The translations under genes and the position numbers were made by a program. Under the pieces are notes generated by a model. That model saw only the letters and a program-made list of their open reading frames with translations, was not told the DNA's origin and ran no database searches. From positions 1,674,001 through 1,738,000 of the forward strand of contig NZ_CP053827.1 in assembly GCF_013372145.1 (NCBI RefSeq): a stretch of DNA of 64,000 nucleotides. The letters are read 5' to 3'. Origin of the DNA: Campylobacter hyointestinalis subsp. hyointestinalis (GTDB lineage Bacteria > Campylobacterota > Campylobacteria > Campylobacterales > Campylobacteraceae). Shown here piece by piece: positions 21,822-31,207 of this stretch (position 1 is the stretch's first letter; each line of letters begins with the position of its first letter).

Positions 21822-24251
21822 TCATTGTTTTAATTGTAAAAGAGTATTTAGCATTTGGTCACTTGTGGTTATGGTTTTAGAGTTTGCTTGATAACCTCTT
21901 TGAACGATGATAAGCTGAGTAAGAGAGCGAGATAGATCGACGTTACTCATCTCAAGACTGCTCGCATTTACTTTGCCACGACCTGCTGTTTGAGCTGTAC
22001 CGATGACTGGATCGCCTGAGTTTGCAGTTTGTACAAATACATTTCCACCATTACTTTCTAAACCTTCATTGTTTGTAAACTTAGCAAGCGCTACTTGAGC
22101 TAGTCCAAAACTTCTACCGTTTGTAAAAGCTCCTATGATAGTTCCGCTTTCATCGACTCTTAACTCGTTTAATGTTCCGCCGGTATATCCGTCTTGTTTG
22201 ATGTCATCTGTGCTACTTTTACTATCGTAGCTAGTCATACCGTTAAAGTCTGCAGTTTTACCGAAATTTAGCTCTATGCTTTGCTCAGCAGCACTACCGT
22301 TGTTTGCTGTAAAAGTTATATTTGAAGGGTTAAATCCTAGTAAGCTACCATCTGGTTTAAATCGTAAATTTCCAGTCAATACGTTTGTAGGTTCACCATC
22401 AAGGTTATTTATCTTTGCAGGCTCTGGGACTTGTATCACCATAGACCATTCAGTTCCATTTTCTGCGCTATATCCTGTTTTTGCAAAGTCTATCTTGATC
22501 TCATGTTTTGAGCCAAGACTATCAAAAATCTCTATAGTAGAGCTATGAGTCGCCATATATACTCCAGCTGAAGTTCTATTGCCATCACCGGTACTTAAAC
22601 CACCTGCTAATGCTTTGAACGTGTCGGCAAATTTAGTATTTTCATTTATATTTGCTGCAGCATCACTAAATCCAGTAACAGCTAAAGTGATATTATAGTC
22701 GTTGGTGTATGTGTCTCCATTTGTTGGTGTATTCGCAACTCCATTGGCTCCAGTTGTAGCGTCCGGATTATCTGTAACAGAAGTATTACCTGTTCCAGTC
22801 AAATGACCATCATTTTCTCCAAAAGGAGCGTCACCTTCAGGGTTTTTGATGACAAACTGCCCTTTTTCGTTTATAGTTACTTCTACACCATCATTTCTAT
22901 TTCTTTCTTGAATACTGCCGTTACCATGAGCATTACCAGTAGCAGGAGGAACATTGCCTCCAGGAGCAACTTTAGGAGCAGTCCAATCATTAGCGTTATT
23001 ACCGACAAATTCACCGGTATAGTTTACATACTCCCTAGCATCTGTTTGCATAGCTTTTCTTAGATCTTCGGTAGTATGCACAACCCTTGCCATACTATCG
23101 TCATAAGAGTGAGTTGCGGTTCCAGCAACAGTACTATATGTATATTTATATGCAGTGATCACATTAGTTGCTAAACCAGTGATGGCATTACCATTGAGTG
23201 CAGTAATATTGATATTTTTCATGCTATCGGTAGTCCCGGACGCATTTTGGTTTACTAGTTGAATTTGATTACCGTTTATAATGCTAGCAGTTACTCCAGT
23301 TTTATCTGTTATGCTATTTATCTTAGATACTACATCATTTAAAGTAGTTACATTTGTAGCGGGTATCTCTATACCATTTATAGATATATGTAATTGCGCT
23401 GCCGCTCCGCCTGCTGCAAGACCACCTGGGGTTAAAGTAGCCTTAGCATCGGCGTAGCTTACCCACATACCTTGTCCCTCTCTTAGGTTAAATCCTTCTC
23501 CACTATCATTAAACAGTACTCCAAGATCTACGCCGCGCTCTTCAAGTTTCATCTGTTTGTTGCTATCTACATAAAATTGGTTGTCATTTACATCATTTTC
23601 ATTATGTACTTCATTGTCTTCTTTTATATTATTGCCATTTAGATCTATCCAACCGTTTTTAGAGTCAAGCGAATAAACTGGGGATTTTTGCGTACCGATA
23701 GAGCTACCTGAGTTTAGGTTACCTTTCATGCTTATTTCACTTGTCGGATTTGCAGGAGTGCTAAGACCTGGCTGAATTTGGATATTTTTTATAGGACTAG
23801 TAGGATCTATGACGCCAGTTGCGTCATCTCTCATCCAGCCTTGAACTATATAGCCATTTTTATCGACGAAATTTCCTAAGCTATCACGGCTAAAATCACC
23901 ATTTCTGGTATAATAATTTGTCTTACCGCCATCAGGTGAAACTACGAAAAAGCCGTCGCCTTGTATCGCAAGGTCTGTATTTTTATCTGTTGTTTGAACA
24001 GAGCCTTGTTTAAATATTTTGGTTACGGCATTGACTTGAGTACCAAGACCGATTTGCATAGAGTTTTTACCGCCGAGCTCTCCTTGAGGGGCAGTGGCGA
24101 CCTTTGCTGTTTGGCTAAAAAGGTCTGCAAAACTAACTCTTGAGTATTTGAAGCCTACGGTATTTACGTTTGCTATATTGTCACCTTCGACATCCATCGC
24201 TATCTGGTGAGCTTGAAGTCCGGTAACTCCAGCCCAAAGTGATCTCATCAT
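21822..24251 (-). CDS. flgE: Flagellar hook protein FlgE
   Basis: The 809-residue protein has the conserved rod/hook N-terminus (SLWAGVTGLQAHQIAMDVEGDNIANVNTVGFK) and C-terminus (SNVDLSRSLTQLIIVQRGYQANSKTITTSDQMLNTLLQL), with a long, Thr/Asn/Gly-rich surface-exposed middle. It polymerises into the flagellar hook. Campylobacter hook proteins are about twice the enterobacterial length, so this is normal. The first ATG pair gives MMRSL; either is possible. The upstream sigma-54-type promoter fits a middle-class flagellar gene. Confidence 0.93.
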   Translation of the reverse strand: MMRSLWAGVTGLQAHQIAMDVEGDNIANVNTVGFKYSRVSFADLFSQTAKVATAPQGELGGKNSMQIGLGTQVNAVTKIFKQGSVQTTDKNTDLAIQGDGFFVVSPDGGKTNYYTRNGDFSRDSLGNFVDKNGYIVQGWMRDDATGVIDPTSPIKNIQIQPGLSTPANPTSEISMKGNLNSGSSIGTQKSPVYSLDSKNGWIDLNGNNIKEDNEVHNENDVNDNQFYVDSNKQMKLEERGVDLGVLFNDSGEGFNLREGQGMWVSYADAKATLTPGGLAAGGAAAQLHISINGIEIPATNVTTLNDVVSKINSITDKTGVTASIINGNQIQLVNQNASGTTDSMKNINITALNGNAITGLATNVITAYKYTYSTVAGTATHSYDDSMARVVHTTEDLRKAMQTDAREYVNYTGEFVGNNANDWTAPKVAPGGNVPPATGNAHGNGSIQERNRNDGVEVTINEKGQFVIKNPEGDAPFGENDGHLTGTGNTSVTDNPDATTGANGVANTPTNGDTYTNDYNITLAVTGFSDAAANINENTKFADTFKALAGGLSTGDGNRTSAGVYMATHSSTIEIFDSLGSKHEIKIDFAKTGYSAENGTEWSMVIQVPEPAKINNLDGEPTNVLTGNLRFKPDGSLLGFNPSNITFTANNGSAAEQSIELNFGKTADFNGMTSYDSKSSTDDIKQDGYTGGTLNELRVDESGTIIGAFTNGRSFGLAQVALAKFTNNEGLESNGGNVFVQTANSGDPVIGTAQTAGRGKVNASSLEMSNVDLSRSLTQLIIVQRGYQANSKTITTSDQMLNTLLQLKQ

Positions 24252-24315
24252 GTTTTATCCTTTTATCAGCTTTTTAATGGTCGTACCAATTAAAAATTAA
24301 AATTTGGAAAAATAT

Positions 24316-24333
24316 AAGCAAAAAATATTCCAA
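24316..24333 (-). promoter_or_regulatory. Sigma-54 promoter of flgE
   Basis: On the minus strand TTGG at -24 and TTGC at -12 are separated so that GG (24331-24330) and GC (24319-24318) are exactly 10 bases apart. This is the invariant sigma-54 geometry, about 70 bases before the flgE start. flgE is RpoN-dependent in C. jejuni. Confidence 0.75.
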
Positions 24334-24393
24334 ATTTAGCTAAAAAAGAGAATTGATTAGATTTATGAATGAATTTTGAAGTAGCCAAGCGAT

Positions 24394-25104
24394 TTAAATT
24401 CTATCAAATTTAGTTAGGTCGTAAAGCTTTATGGTTTTTTCGAGTTGTTTTACATAAATTTCGCCCATTTGAGAGTATGATTCCATAGTTTTTGCAGCGT
24501 CAAGCCCAGTGTATATGAGATCATCTTTACGAAATTTAAGTCTGATCTCACGAAACTTTGAGTATGCTGGATGCGAGTTTAAATTTAGCACATATGCATC
24601 AACAGCTGCACTTGGGCTATCAAAGATCTTTATCTTGTGTGTTTTGTTTTCATCTCTATTTAGTGGTACGAGTCCTTTGCCGCCCCAAGTCCAGTGCCCA
24701 TAAAAGTTATTTGCTTCTTTAGCAAAACGGCTCTTTCCCCAGCCACTCTCGACTGCTGCTTGAGCGATAGCGAGTGAAACGGGAATGGCGTCTAGTTTGC
24801 TTATGTATTCGTTTGGATCAAAGATTTTTTGGATTTTATAAGTCTTAGCTATGCTAAGGAGTTTATCTAAATTTGATAAATCCAAATCCCTAAATGATTT
24901 TTTATATATCAAATTTAGATAATTTAGGGCAAATTCCCTACTGCGTAAAGTATTTTGGTTGGAGTCTTGAACCATTTGGCTGATGATCTTTGGAAACTCC
25001 TCTTTTTGTTCTTTTATGCTCAGTTTATAGTAGCTCTGTTCAAGTCCACCAAAAAGCTCACAGGCTACTAAAATGAGCAAAAATTTAATAAATCGTCGTA
25101 TCAA
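24394..25104 (-). CDS. Exported glucosaminidase-domain protein (Bax/FlgJ-like)
   Basis: The 236-residue protein has an N-terminal signal helix (FIKFLLILVACELFGG) and a glucosaminidase domain with AIAQAAVESGWGKSRFAKEANNFYGHW, where the Glu in VESGWG is the likely catalytic acid. It should cleave peptidoglycan in the periplasm, as Bax- and FlgJ-like proteins do. Its start lies inside the 3' end of dapF (20-base overlap). It is the last gene of the ridA-coaE-dapF operon. Confidence 0.8.
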   Translation of the reverse strand: MIRRFIKFLLILVACELFGGLEQSYYKLSIKEQKEEFPKIISQMVQDSNQNTLRSREFALNYLNLIYKKSFRDLDLSNLDKLLSIAKTYKIQKIFDPNEYISKLDAIPVSLAIAQAAVESGWGKSRFAKEANNFYGHWTWGGKGLVPLNRDENKTHKIKIFDSPSAAVDAYVLNLNSHPAYSKFREIRLKFRKDDLIYTGLDAAKTMESYSQMGEIYVKQLEKTIKLYDLTKFDRI

Positions 25105-25825
25105 AACAGTGCTTTACCATTCCTTTAAAATAGATAATATCATCATCAAATCTAAGCCAAAGATCTTCGCCGCTTTTTGGATTTACTTTTAGACCCCTAC
25201 CAAATATTTTGGTATCAAATCCGGCATAAAAAGAAGCCGCCATACCTGTGCCACAGGCGTTTGTTTCATTTTCTACACCGCGCTCAAAAGTCCTAACTTT
25301 CAAGCTTTCACTCTCAAATTTAGCGAAATTTACGTTGGCGTTATATTTTTTTCTCATATTAGCACAGATTTGTAAATCAAACTTATCTAAATTTGTAACA
25401 AAGGTTACTAAATGAGGAACACCAGTATCATAAAAATGCCACTTAAAACCACCTTCTATAAAAGGCTCTTTTAGTTTTTTTGGACTAGTTAATGCGACTT
25501 CGACTAAATCCTTTTCTATGCTTGCTTTTATGACGCCAGCTCCAGTTAGAAATCTACATTCATCATCGCAAAGTCCGTTATTTTTCGCATAAAGCACAGC
25601 TGCCCTTGAACCGTTTCCGCACATCTTTGCACCGCTACCGTCACTGTTGTAAAACTCCCATTTAAAATCATTTTTATCATCGGGCAAAAGCACGATAAGA
25701 CCATCTGCCCCAACTCCGCTAAAACGATCACAAAGCCTCCTAGCTAGCAAGCTTCTGTCTTTGCCTATAAATGTATGAAAAATCACGAAATCATTTCCGC
25801 TGGCATTATATTTTGAGAGTTGCAT
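25085..25825 (-). CDS. dapF: Diaminopimelate epimerase
   Basis: The 246-residue enzyme interconverts LL- and meso-diaminopimelate for lysine and peptidoglycan. The two catalytic cysteines are in MCGNGSRA and NACGTGMAAS. The N-terminus (KYNASGNDFVIF) is standard. It overlaps coaE upstream by 20 bases and the glucosaminidase gene downstream by 20 bases, indicating tight coupling. Confidence 0.95.
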   Translation of the reverse strand: MQLSKYNASGNDFVIFHTFIGKDRSLLARRLCDRFSGVGADGLIVLLPDDKNDFKWEFYNSDGSGAKMCGNGSRAAVLYAKNNGLCDDECRFLTGAGVIKASIEKDLVEVALTSPKKLKEPFIEGGFKWHFYDTGVPHLVTFVTNLDKFDLQICANMRKKYNANVNFAKFESESLKVRTFERGVENETNACGTGMAASFYAGFDTKIFGRGLKVNPKSGEDLWLRFDDDIIYFKGMVKHCFDTTIY

Positions 25826-26420
25826 ATCTTTCCTTTAGTTCTCTTATAAAATTATCCACTTCTAAATTTAAATTTTTTAAATCTTTATCGTTGTTAATGA
25901 TGAAATTTGCTTTTTGCTTTTTAAGCTCGATGTCAAGCTGGCACTCTAGCCTTTGCAAAGCCTCTTTTTTGCTAAGTTTATCACGACTCATAACTCTATT
26001 TATTAGCGTATTTTTTGGCGCATAAACTAACAAAACATTGCTAAAATCGTAGCCTTGTTTTTCAAAAAAAAGCGGTATATCTACAAAATAAGGCAAACCT
26101 TTGATCTCTAAATTTAGAGCTTCTTTGTAAATTTTATCTCTTATGAGCGGATGAAGGATATCTTCTAAAAGCTTTAGTTTTGACTTATCGCCAAAAACCA
26201 AAGCTCCTAACTTTTTGCGATCGACTTTAGATCCACAAACAAACTCTTTACCAAATGTTTGCTCTATGGTTAGTACATTTTCATCAAGTATTTGATGTGA
26301 AATTTGATCCGCATCAATCACGCTAAAACCGTAAAGTTTTAGTAAATTTATGACCGTACTTTTTCCTGAGCCTATACATCCAGTTATAACATAAGCGTTA
26401 GTAAATTTGTTAGCTTTTAT
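25806..26420 (-). CDS. coaE: Dephospho-CoA kinase, apparent ATA start
   Basis: CoaE phosphorylates dephospho-CoA in the last step of coenzyme A synthesis. The first ATG-like start in frame would give only 171 residues and lose the P-loop. The frame is open further upstream and encodes AYVITGCIGSGKSTVINLL, the Walker A motif. The only start-like codon between the preceding in-frame stop and the P-loop is ATA at 26420-26418, preceded by GAGG about nine bases earlier. This gives 204 residues, the usual family length. The start lies within the 3' end of ridA. Confidence 0.85.
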   Translation of the reverse strand: MKANKFTNAYVITGCIGSGKSTVINLLKLYGFSVIDADQISHQILDENVLTIEQTFGKEFVCGSKVDRKKLGALVFGDKSKLKLLEDILHPLIRDKIYKEALNLEIKGLPYFVDIPLFFEKQGYDFSNVLLVYAPKNTLINRVMSRDKLSKKEALQRLECQLDIELKKQKANFIINNDKDLKNLNLEVDNFIRELKERYATLKI

Positions 26421-26766
26421 GAGCGATTACCTCAACTTCAAGCTTTACACCTTTTGGCAAGTCTTTTACCGCTACGGCGCTTCTTGCTGGGTAAGGCTTC
26501 TCAAAATAAGTAGCGTATATCTCATTTACAGCGCTAAAATCATTTATATCGCTTAAAAATACGGTAGTTTTAACAACGTTTTTATAGCTTAAGCCAACTT
26601 CATTTAGTAGTCCGCCGACATTTTTCAAAGCCTGATGAGCTTGAGCTTCAAGGCTTGCAGGAATCTCATTTGTAGCTGGATCTATAGGGATTTGACCTGA
26701 ACAAAAAACAAGATCTCCTACTACTCTATACGCACTATATGGCCCGATCGCCGCTGGGTAATTCAT
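26410..26766 (-). CDS. ridA: RidA-family enamine/imine deaminase
   Basis: The 118-residue protein matches RidA/YjgF, which hydrolyses reactive enamines such as 2-aminoacrylate produced by PLP enzymes. It shows the family blocks AIGPYSAYRVVGDLVFCSGQIP and ARSAVAVKDLPKGVKLEVEVIA, with the substrate-binding Arg in PARSAV. It is the first gene of the coaE-dapF-glucosaminidase operon and is divergent from purM. Confidence 0.9.
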   Translation of the reverse strand: MNYPAAIGPYSAYRVVGDLVFCSGQIPIDPATNEIPASLEAQAHQALKNVGGLLNEVGLSYKNVVKTTVFLSDINDFSAVNEIYATYFEKPYPARSAVAVKDLPKGVKLEVEVIAHKS

Positions 26767-26853
26767 CTATCTTCCTTTGGTTTAATAACTTTTATTTTAA
26801 TAGATTGTAAGTTAAATTTAGATAAAATCGCTCAAATTTTTTAAAGGCAAGGT

Positions 26854-27837
26854 ATGATAAGTTATAAAGAAGCCGGTGTCGATATAGACGCTGGAAATAG
26901 TTTTGTTGAGCAGATAAAACCATTTGTAAAATCAACTATGACTCCAAATGTTATCGGCGGTATAGGCTCATTTAGTGGAGCTTTTAGACTTCCTAGCGGA
27001 TACAAAAAACCTGCTTTATTAGCCGCGACTGATGGAGTGGGAACAAAGCTTCGCCTAGCCATAGATACAAATAAACTTGATACTATAGGACAAGATCTAG
27101 TAGCGATGTGTGTAAATGATCTCATCTGCAACTTTGCAACCCCTATGTTCTTTTTGGACTATTACGCTACGGCTAAACTCGACGTACAAAGTGCAAAAAG
27201 AGTCGTAAAAGGCATAAGCGACGGCTGCAAACTTGCACGTTGCGCCCTTATAGGCGGTGAGACTGCTGAAATGCCAAGTATGTATGAGGGTAAAGACTTC
27301 GACCTAGCCGGCTTTGCAGTAGGTATAGCCGAAGAAGACGAGATAGATAGAACCAAATTTGTGGGAAATGGCGATATCTTAGTAGCATTGCCTAGTAGTG
27401 GACTTCACTCAAACGGTTACTCACTAGCCCGCGCAGTGATAGCAAAAACAGGGCTTAAATTTGATGATAAATTTGCAGATACGACTCTTATAGACGCACT
27501 TCTTGCTCCTACAAAAATATATGTCGAAACGTTTTTAAATTTAAAAGATAAGATCAGCGCGCTTGCACACATAACAGGTGGTGGCTTGGTAGAAAACTTA
27601 CCGCGCGTATTTCCAGATGGTCTTGGCGCAAAGATAGAAAGAAACGCCATAAAAACGCCTGAGATCTTTAAACTAATAGCTAAAAACGTAGAACAAAGTG
27701 AAATGGATAGGACATTTAACTGCGGCGTAGGCATGGTCTTAGTCGTACCAAAACAAAATGTTGATTTAGTGCTAAGTGCGAGCGATGGTTACGTGATCGG
27801 TGAAGTCGTGAAACAAAGCGGCGTACAGCTATGCTAA
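26854..27837 (+). CDS. purM: Phosphoribosylformylglycinamidine cyclo-ligase
   Basis: The 327-residue AIR synthetase carries out the fifth step of purine synthesis. Conserved blocks include LLAATDGVGTKLRLA, CVNDLICNFATPMFFLDYYAT and LIGGETAEMPSMY. An AAAGGCAAGG sequence precedes the ATG. It is transcribed alone, divergently from ridA. Confidence 0.95.
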   Translation: MISYKEAGVDIDAGNSFVEQIKPFVKSTMTPNVIGGIGSFSGAFRLPSGYKKPALLAATDGVGTKLRLAIDTNKLDTIGQDLVAMCVNDLICNFATPMFFLDYYATAKLDVQSAKRVVKGISDGCKLARCALIGGETAEMPSMYEGKDFDLAGFAVGIAEEDEIDRTKFVGNGDILVALPSSGLHSNGYSLARAVIAKTGLKFDDKFADTTLIDALLAPTKIYVETFLNLKDKISALAHITGGGLVENLPRVFPDGLGAKIERNAIKTPEIFKLIAKNVEQSEMDRTFNCGVGMVLVVPKQNVDLVLSASDGYVIGEVVKQSGVQLC

Positions 27838-27995
27838 ACATAAAGAAGTCATACTTGTATTTATGACTAAAATGCGCTCGTTTGAAATAAATAAATGGGC
27901 GCTACACTACATTTATACAAATCAAACTTGCCTTTTCTTTTGCTATTTGATTAGAGATTTTAAACTTCAAAACTCTTAAAAGCTAGATATAAAGT

Positions 27996-29174
27996 TCATT
28001 TGGATTTGATCTTTTGTAACCACTCGTCCATCGTCTTTTCAAAACCAACTCCGCCGCTCTCGTAGAATTTAAGCTTTTTACTCATATAATCTTGCTCCAC
28101 CCAGCCTCCAAAATCATGTGGATAGAGATAATCTTTCTTTTGTGGATCACTGTTTATGAGATATTTTGGAATTTGTAGCGGTTCATTTTGCTTGACGTAG
28201 TTTAGCGCATCGTTTATGGCTTTATAGCTTGAGTTTGACTTTGGCGAACTTGCTAGATATACCGCGCATTGGGCGAGCAAAATCCGCGCTTCTGGATAAC
28301 CTATCTTACTAACTGCTAACATTGTGTTAGTTGCTAAATTTAAAGCGTTTGGATTTGCATTCCCTATATCTTCACTAGAAAATATCACTAAACGTCTGGC
28401 TATAAAAGCCGGATCTTCGCCACCGTTTATAAGCCTTGCTAGATAGTATAAACTCGCGTCTATATCGCTTCCTCTAAGGCTTTTTATCATAGCGCTTGTT
28501 AACTCATAATGAGTGTCGCTGCTACTAGCGCCTTCGACTTGACTTTGTGATCTAAGAACGACTAACGTATCTAAACTAACATTATTTTCTATAGTTAGCG
28601 CAAAATCAAGCAAATTTAAAAAACTTCGCCCATCGCCTGAACTACTGCTTATAAGATAATTTATCGCTTCATCAGATATCTCAAATTTAAGTTCGTTTTG
28701 AACTAACGCCAAAAGCTTTGTTAGATCATCTCTACTTAATGGCTTAAACTCAAATATCATCATACGTGAGCGAATTCCACTACTAACTACGAATTTTGGA
28801 TTTTCTGTAGTAGCACCCATTATTATGCATTTTGCCGTTTCCATCGGTATAAGAAGTGTTTCTTGTTGAGTTTTACTAAGACGGTGAAATTCGTCTATAA
28901 AAATAAGCGGTTTATACAAACTCCCATCAAATTTAGCTATGATCTTTCGTATATCTTCACTCTTTAAATTTGCGCCATCAAGCTCGAAAAATTCATACTG
29001 CATCTCTTTAGCTATGACTTTTGCCATAGTAGTCTTTCCACATCCAGCACTACCGAAAAATAAGCTGTGAGGAATTTTACCAGCTTTTATAAATTTAGAA
29101 AAAACTTCCACTATTTCTTTTTGTCCTACTACGGAACTTAAATTTTTCGGTCGAAATTTAGCAGCTAGATCCAT
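27996..29174 (-). CDS. rarA: Replication-associated recombination protein A (RarA/MgsA)
   Basis: This AAA+ clamp-loader-like ATPase of about 392 residues acts at stalled forks. Walker A is GSAGCGKTTMAK and Walker B is PLIFIDEFHRLS. The frame extends 18 codons upstream, but the family start MDLAAKFRPKNLSSVVGQ corresponds to the ATG at 29174, overlapping the upstream transporter gene by 17 bases. Confidence 0.92.
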   Translation of the reverse strand: MDLAAKFRPKNLSSVVGQKEIVEVFSKFIKAGKIPHSLFFGSAGCGKTTMAKVIAKEMQYEFFELDGANLKSEDIRKIIAKFDGSLYKPLIFIDEFHRLSKTQQETLLIPMETAKCIIMGATTENPKFVVSSGIRSRMMIFEFKPLSRDDLTKLLALVQNELKFEISDEAINYLISSSSGDGRSFLNLLDFALTIENNVSLDTLVVLRSQSQVEGASSSDTHYELTSAMIKSLRGSDIDASLYYLARLINGGEDPAFIARRLVIFSSEDIGNANPNALNLATNTMLAVSKIGYPEARILLAQCAVYLASSPKSNSSYKAINDALNYVKQNEPLQIPKYLINSDPQKKDYLYPHDFGGWVEQDYMSKKLKFYESGGVGFEKTMDEWLQKIKSK

Positions 29175-30066
29175 ACTGGTCCTTTTTTGATAGCAAAATA
29201 ACGCAAAGCATAATAAACGCAAATCCAACGTAATCCAAAAAAACGAAGCTAGTTCCTAACCAAACAAAGCTAAAAAATGCAGCTGCGACTGGCTCTATAC
29301 AAGCTATCAAACTAGCTTTCGAAGCACCTATAATGCCAACTCCAGTCATATAAAAGCTAAACGCCATCACAGTTCCAAATAAAATCACTCCACTAACTGC
29401 AAGGTATCCTCCAAGATCCCTAACACCATCAAGCTCCCAAACGCGCATATAAAGACTAAGAACCACTCCGCCTATGATGAGTCCCCAACCAAGTATCAAA
29501 GATATAGGAAAGTTTTTATTTAAAGTTTTTGGCGCGAGGTTATAGACCACTACACATAGAGCGCTTATAAAGCAGAATAGTAAAGCCTTTTGACTGATAA
29601 CGAGTTTTTCAAAACTTCCGTGAGTAGCTAGCAAAAATACTCCAAAAATAGCCAAACTAAGCGCAACTAGCTCTTTTGAGTGCGGCAATCTTTTCTCTAT
29701 GATACAAACGATCGCTAGTATAAAAACAGGGGCTGTGTACTGGATAACTGTCGCAACAGCTGCATTTGATAACTCAATAGAATAAAAGTAACTATACTGA
29801 GTAAGCATAAGTCCGATTATAGCATAGACCAAAATTTGAGGTATGTTTTTTAAATTTTTAAACGGAAGAAAGATAATTTTTGGATTTTTTATGATATAAA
29901 CCGAAAGCAAAATAATACCAGATATCAGCAGCCTATATGGAACTAACCAGTCCGAACTGATGCCTTTTTGTTCGAAAAGATATTGACCGCAAGCACCACT
30001 AAAACCCCACAAAATACCACCGAGAAGCGTAATGAAAACGCCAAAAAGATAGCTTCTATTTTTCAT
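29158..30066 (-). CDS. EamA/DMT-family transporter
   Basis: The 302-residue protein has ten predicted helices with the EamA opening GVFITLLGGILWGFSGACGQYLF and a duplicated five-helix arrangement. It belongs to the inner-membrane drug/metabolite exporters; substrate unknown. Its stop lies within rarA, so the two genes are co-transcribed. Confidence 0.8.
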   Translation of the reverse strand: MKNRSYLFGVFITLLGGILWGFSGACGQYLFEQKGISSDWLVPYRLLISGIILLSVYIIKNPKIIFLPFKNLKNIPQILVYAIIGLMLTQYSYFYSIELSNAAVATVIQYTAPVFILAIVCIIEKRLPHSKELVALSLAIFGVFLLATHGSFEKLVISQKALLFCFISALCVVVYNLAPKTLNKNFPISLILGWGLIIGGVVLSLYMRVWELDGVRDLGGYLAVSGVILFGTVMAFSFYMTGVGIIGASKASLIACIEPVAAAFFSFVWLGTSFVFLDYVGFAFIMLCVILLSKKDQYGSSC

Positions 30067-30115
30067 TACGCTATTATATCAGATTTTATAGTCTTTGACT
30101 GGTATCTAAAATTTA

Positions 30116-30646
30116 TTAATGATGTCCGCAGCCACAACCACAGCTACTGCTCAAAGCCGCTATTATCGCTTCGTAATTCGGCTCAGTTGTAATCTCGCTA
30201 ACTATCTCTTTATAGATCACTACGCCGTCTTTGTCTAGCACGAAAACAGCCCTAGCTAAAAGTCCAGCAAGCGGACTGTCTTTTAGTAAAAGTCCATAAG
30301 CTTTTGCAAATTTAGCACCTCTGAAATCGCTACCAACTTTTAAATTTTCTATACCTTCAGTCGCACAAAATCTTCCCATAGCAAACGGCAAGTCCATAGA
30401 GATAACATTTACACTAACTCCGTTTTTACCGGCAAGTTTCTCATTAAATTTTCTAGTTTCTGTTGCACAAACTCCAGTATCTAGTGAAGGTACGGCTATC
30501 AAAACTTGAAATTTTCCATTAGCTCCACCAACTTCAAAAGAAGAAAGATCTTTACCTACTACTTCTACCACCGGTGCTTTTTGTCCGACATTTACAGTAT
30601 CTCCTTCTAAGCTTACAGGAGTTCCTTTGAAAGTTACGTTTGACAT
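30116..30646 (-). CDS. tpx: Thiol peroxidase with a Cys/Gly/His-rich tail
   Basis: The 176-residue atypical 2-Cys peroxiredoxin reduces hydroperoxides. It shows the peroxidatic Cys in PSLDTGVCATETRKFNE and the resolving Cys in GRFCATEG. The final residues SSSCGCGCGHH are not part of the usual ~165-residue protein and look like a metal-binding or extra redox tail. The start and AAAGGATAAAA leader are clear. It appears to be a single-gene unit. Confidence 0.93.
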   Translation of the reverse strand: MSNVTFKGTPVSLEGDTVNVGQKAPVVEVVGKDLSSFEVGGANGKFQVLIAVPSLDTGVCATETRKFNEKLAGKNGVSVNVISMDLPFAMGRFCATEGIENLKVGSDFRGAKFAKAYGLLLKDSPLAGLLARAVFVLDKDGVVIYKEIVSEITTEPNYEAIIAALSSSCGCGCGHH

Positions 30647-30751
30647 TTTTATCCTTTTTTTAAATTTTTATTATTATATCAAAATAGGATAAATCAACTC
30701 TTAATACTTAAATTTAACTTTTTAAGTAAAGCTAGCATTATGCGTTTAAAT

Positions 30752-31186
30752 TTAAACGGCTTGTGCGTCTTTTTTAGATACGGGTATAGTACCGCTCAAG
30801 ATATCGTGCAGATTTCTTTTGTCTTTTCTGAAAAAACAAAATAGAGATCCACCAAAAATAAACGTAGTAATAAAAAAGAAATATCGAAGCATATAAATGA
30901 TAAATCCTGCTTTTTTACCGCTTAAATTTATTATATAAATATTTTGAGATCTATATCCTGGACTTTGAGCATTAAAAGTAAAAAATAGGCTTTGGATAGT
31001 ACCAAAAACTACCCAAACACCAAATATGGCAAACTGGTTGTGTTGAAAATCGTTCTTGCCATCTAAAATAAAATACGTAGTCACGTACAAAAGCGGTACG
31101 GCTATGAGAAACATATCGACTATAAAAGCCTTTACACGGCTAATAATAAGCGCCGGTACGGCTTTTTGTTTTTGCATATTTTTCAT
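30752..31186 (-). CDS. RDD-family membrane protein
   Basis: The 144-residue protein has two or three membrane helices, with the RDD pattern in the first (SRVKAFIVDMFLIAVPLLYV). Function of the family is poorly defined; some members are ion or Na+/H+ transporters. It is the last gene of the secG-deacetylase-frr-pyrE operon. Confidence 0.75.
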   Translation of the reverse strand: MKNMQKQKAVPALIISRVKAFIVDMFLIAVPLLYVTTYFILDGKNDFQHNQFAIFGVWVVFGTIQSLFFTFNAQSPGYRSQNIYIINLSGKKAGFIIYMLRYFFFITTFIFGGSLFCFFRKDKRNLHDILSGTIPVSKKDAQAV

Positions 31187-31207
31187 TTAAATTTACTAAA
31201 ATTCAAA

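Noticed and set aside
27162-27734. Long minus-strand frames inside purM
   Set aside because: They are antisense shadows; the plus strand encodes a complete, conserved PurM.
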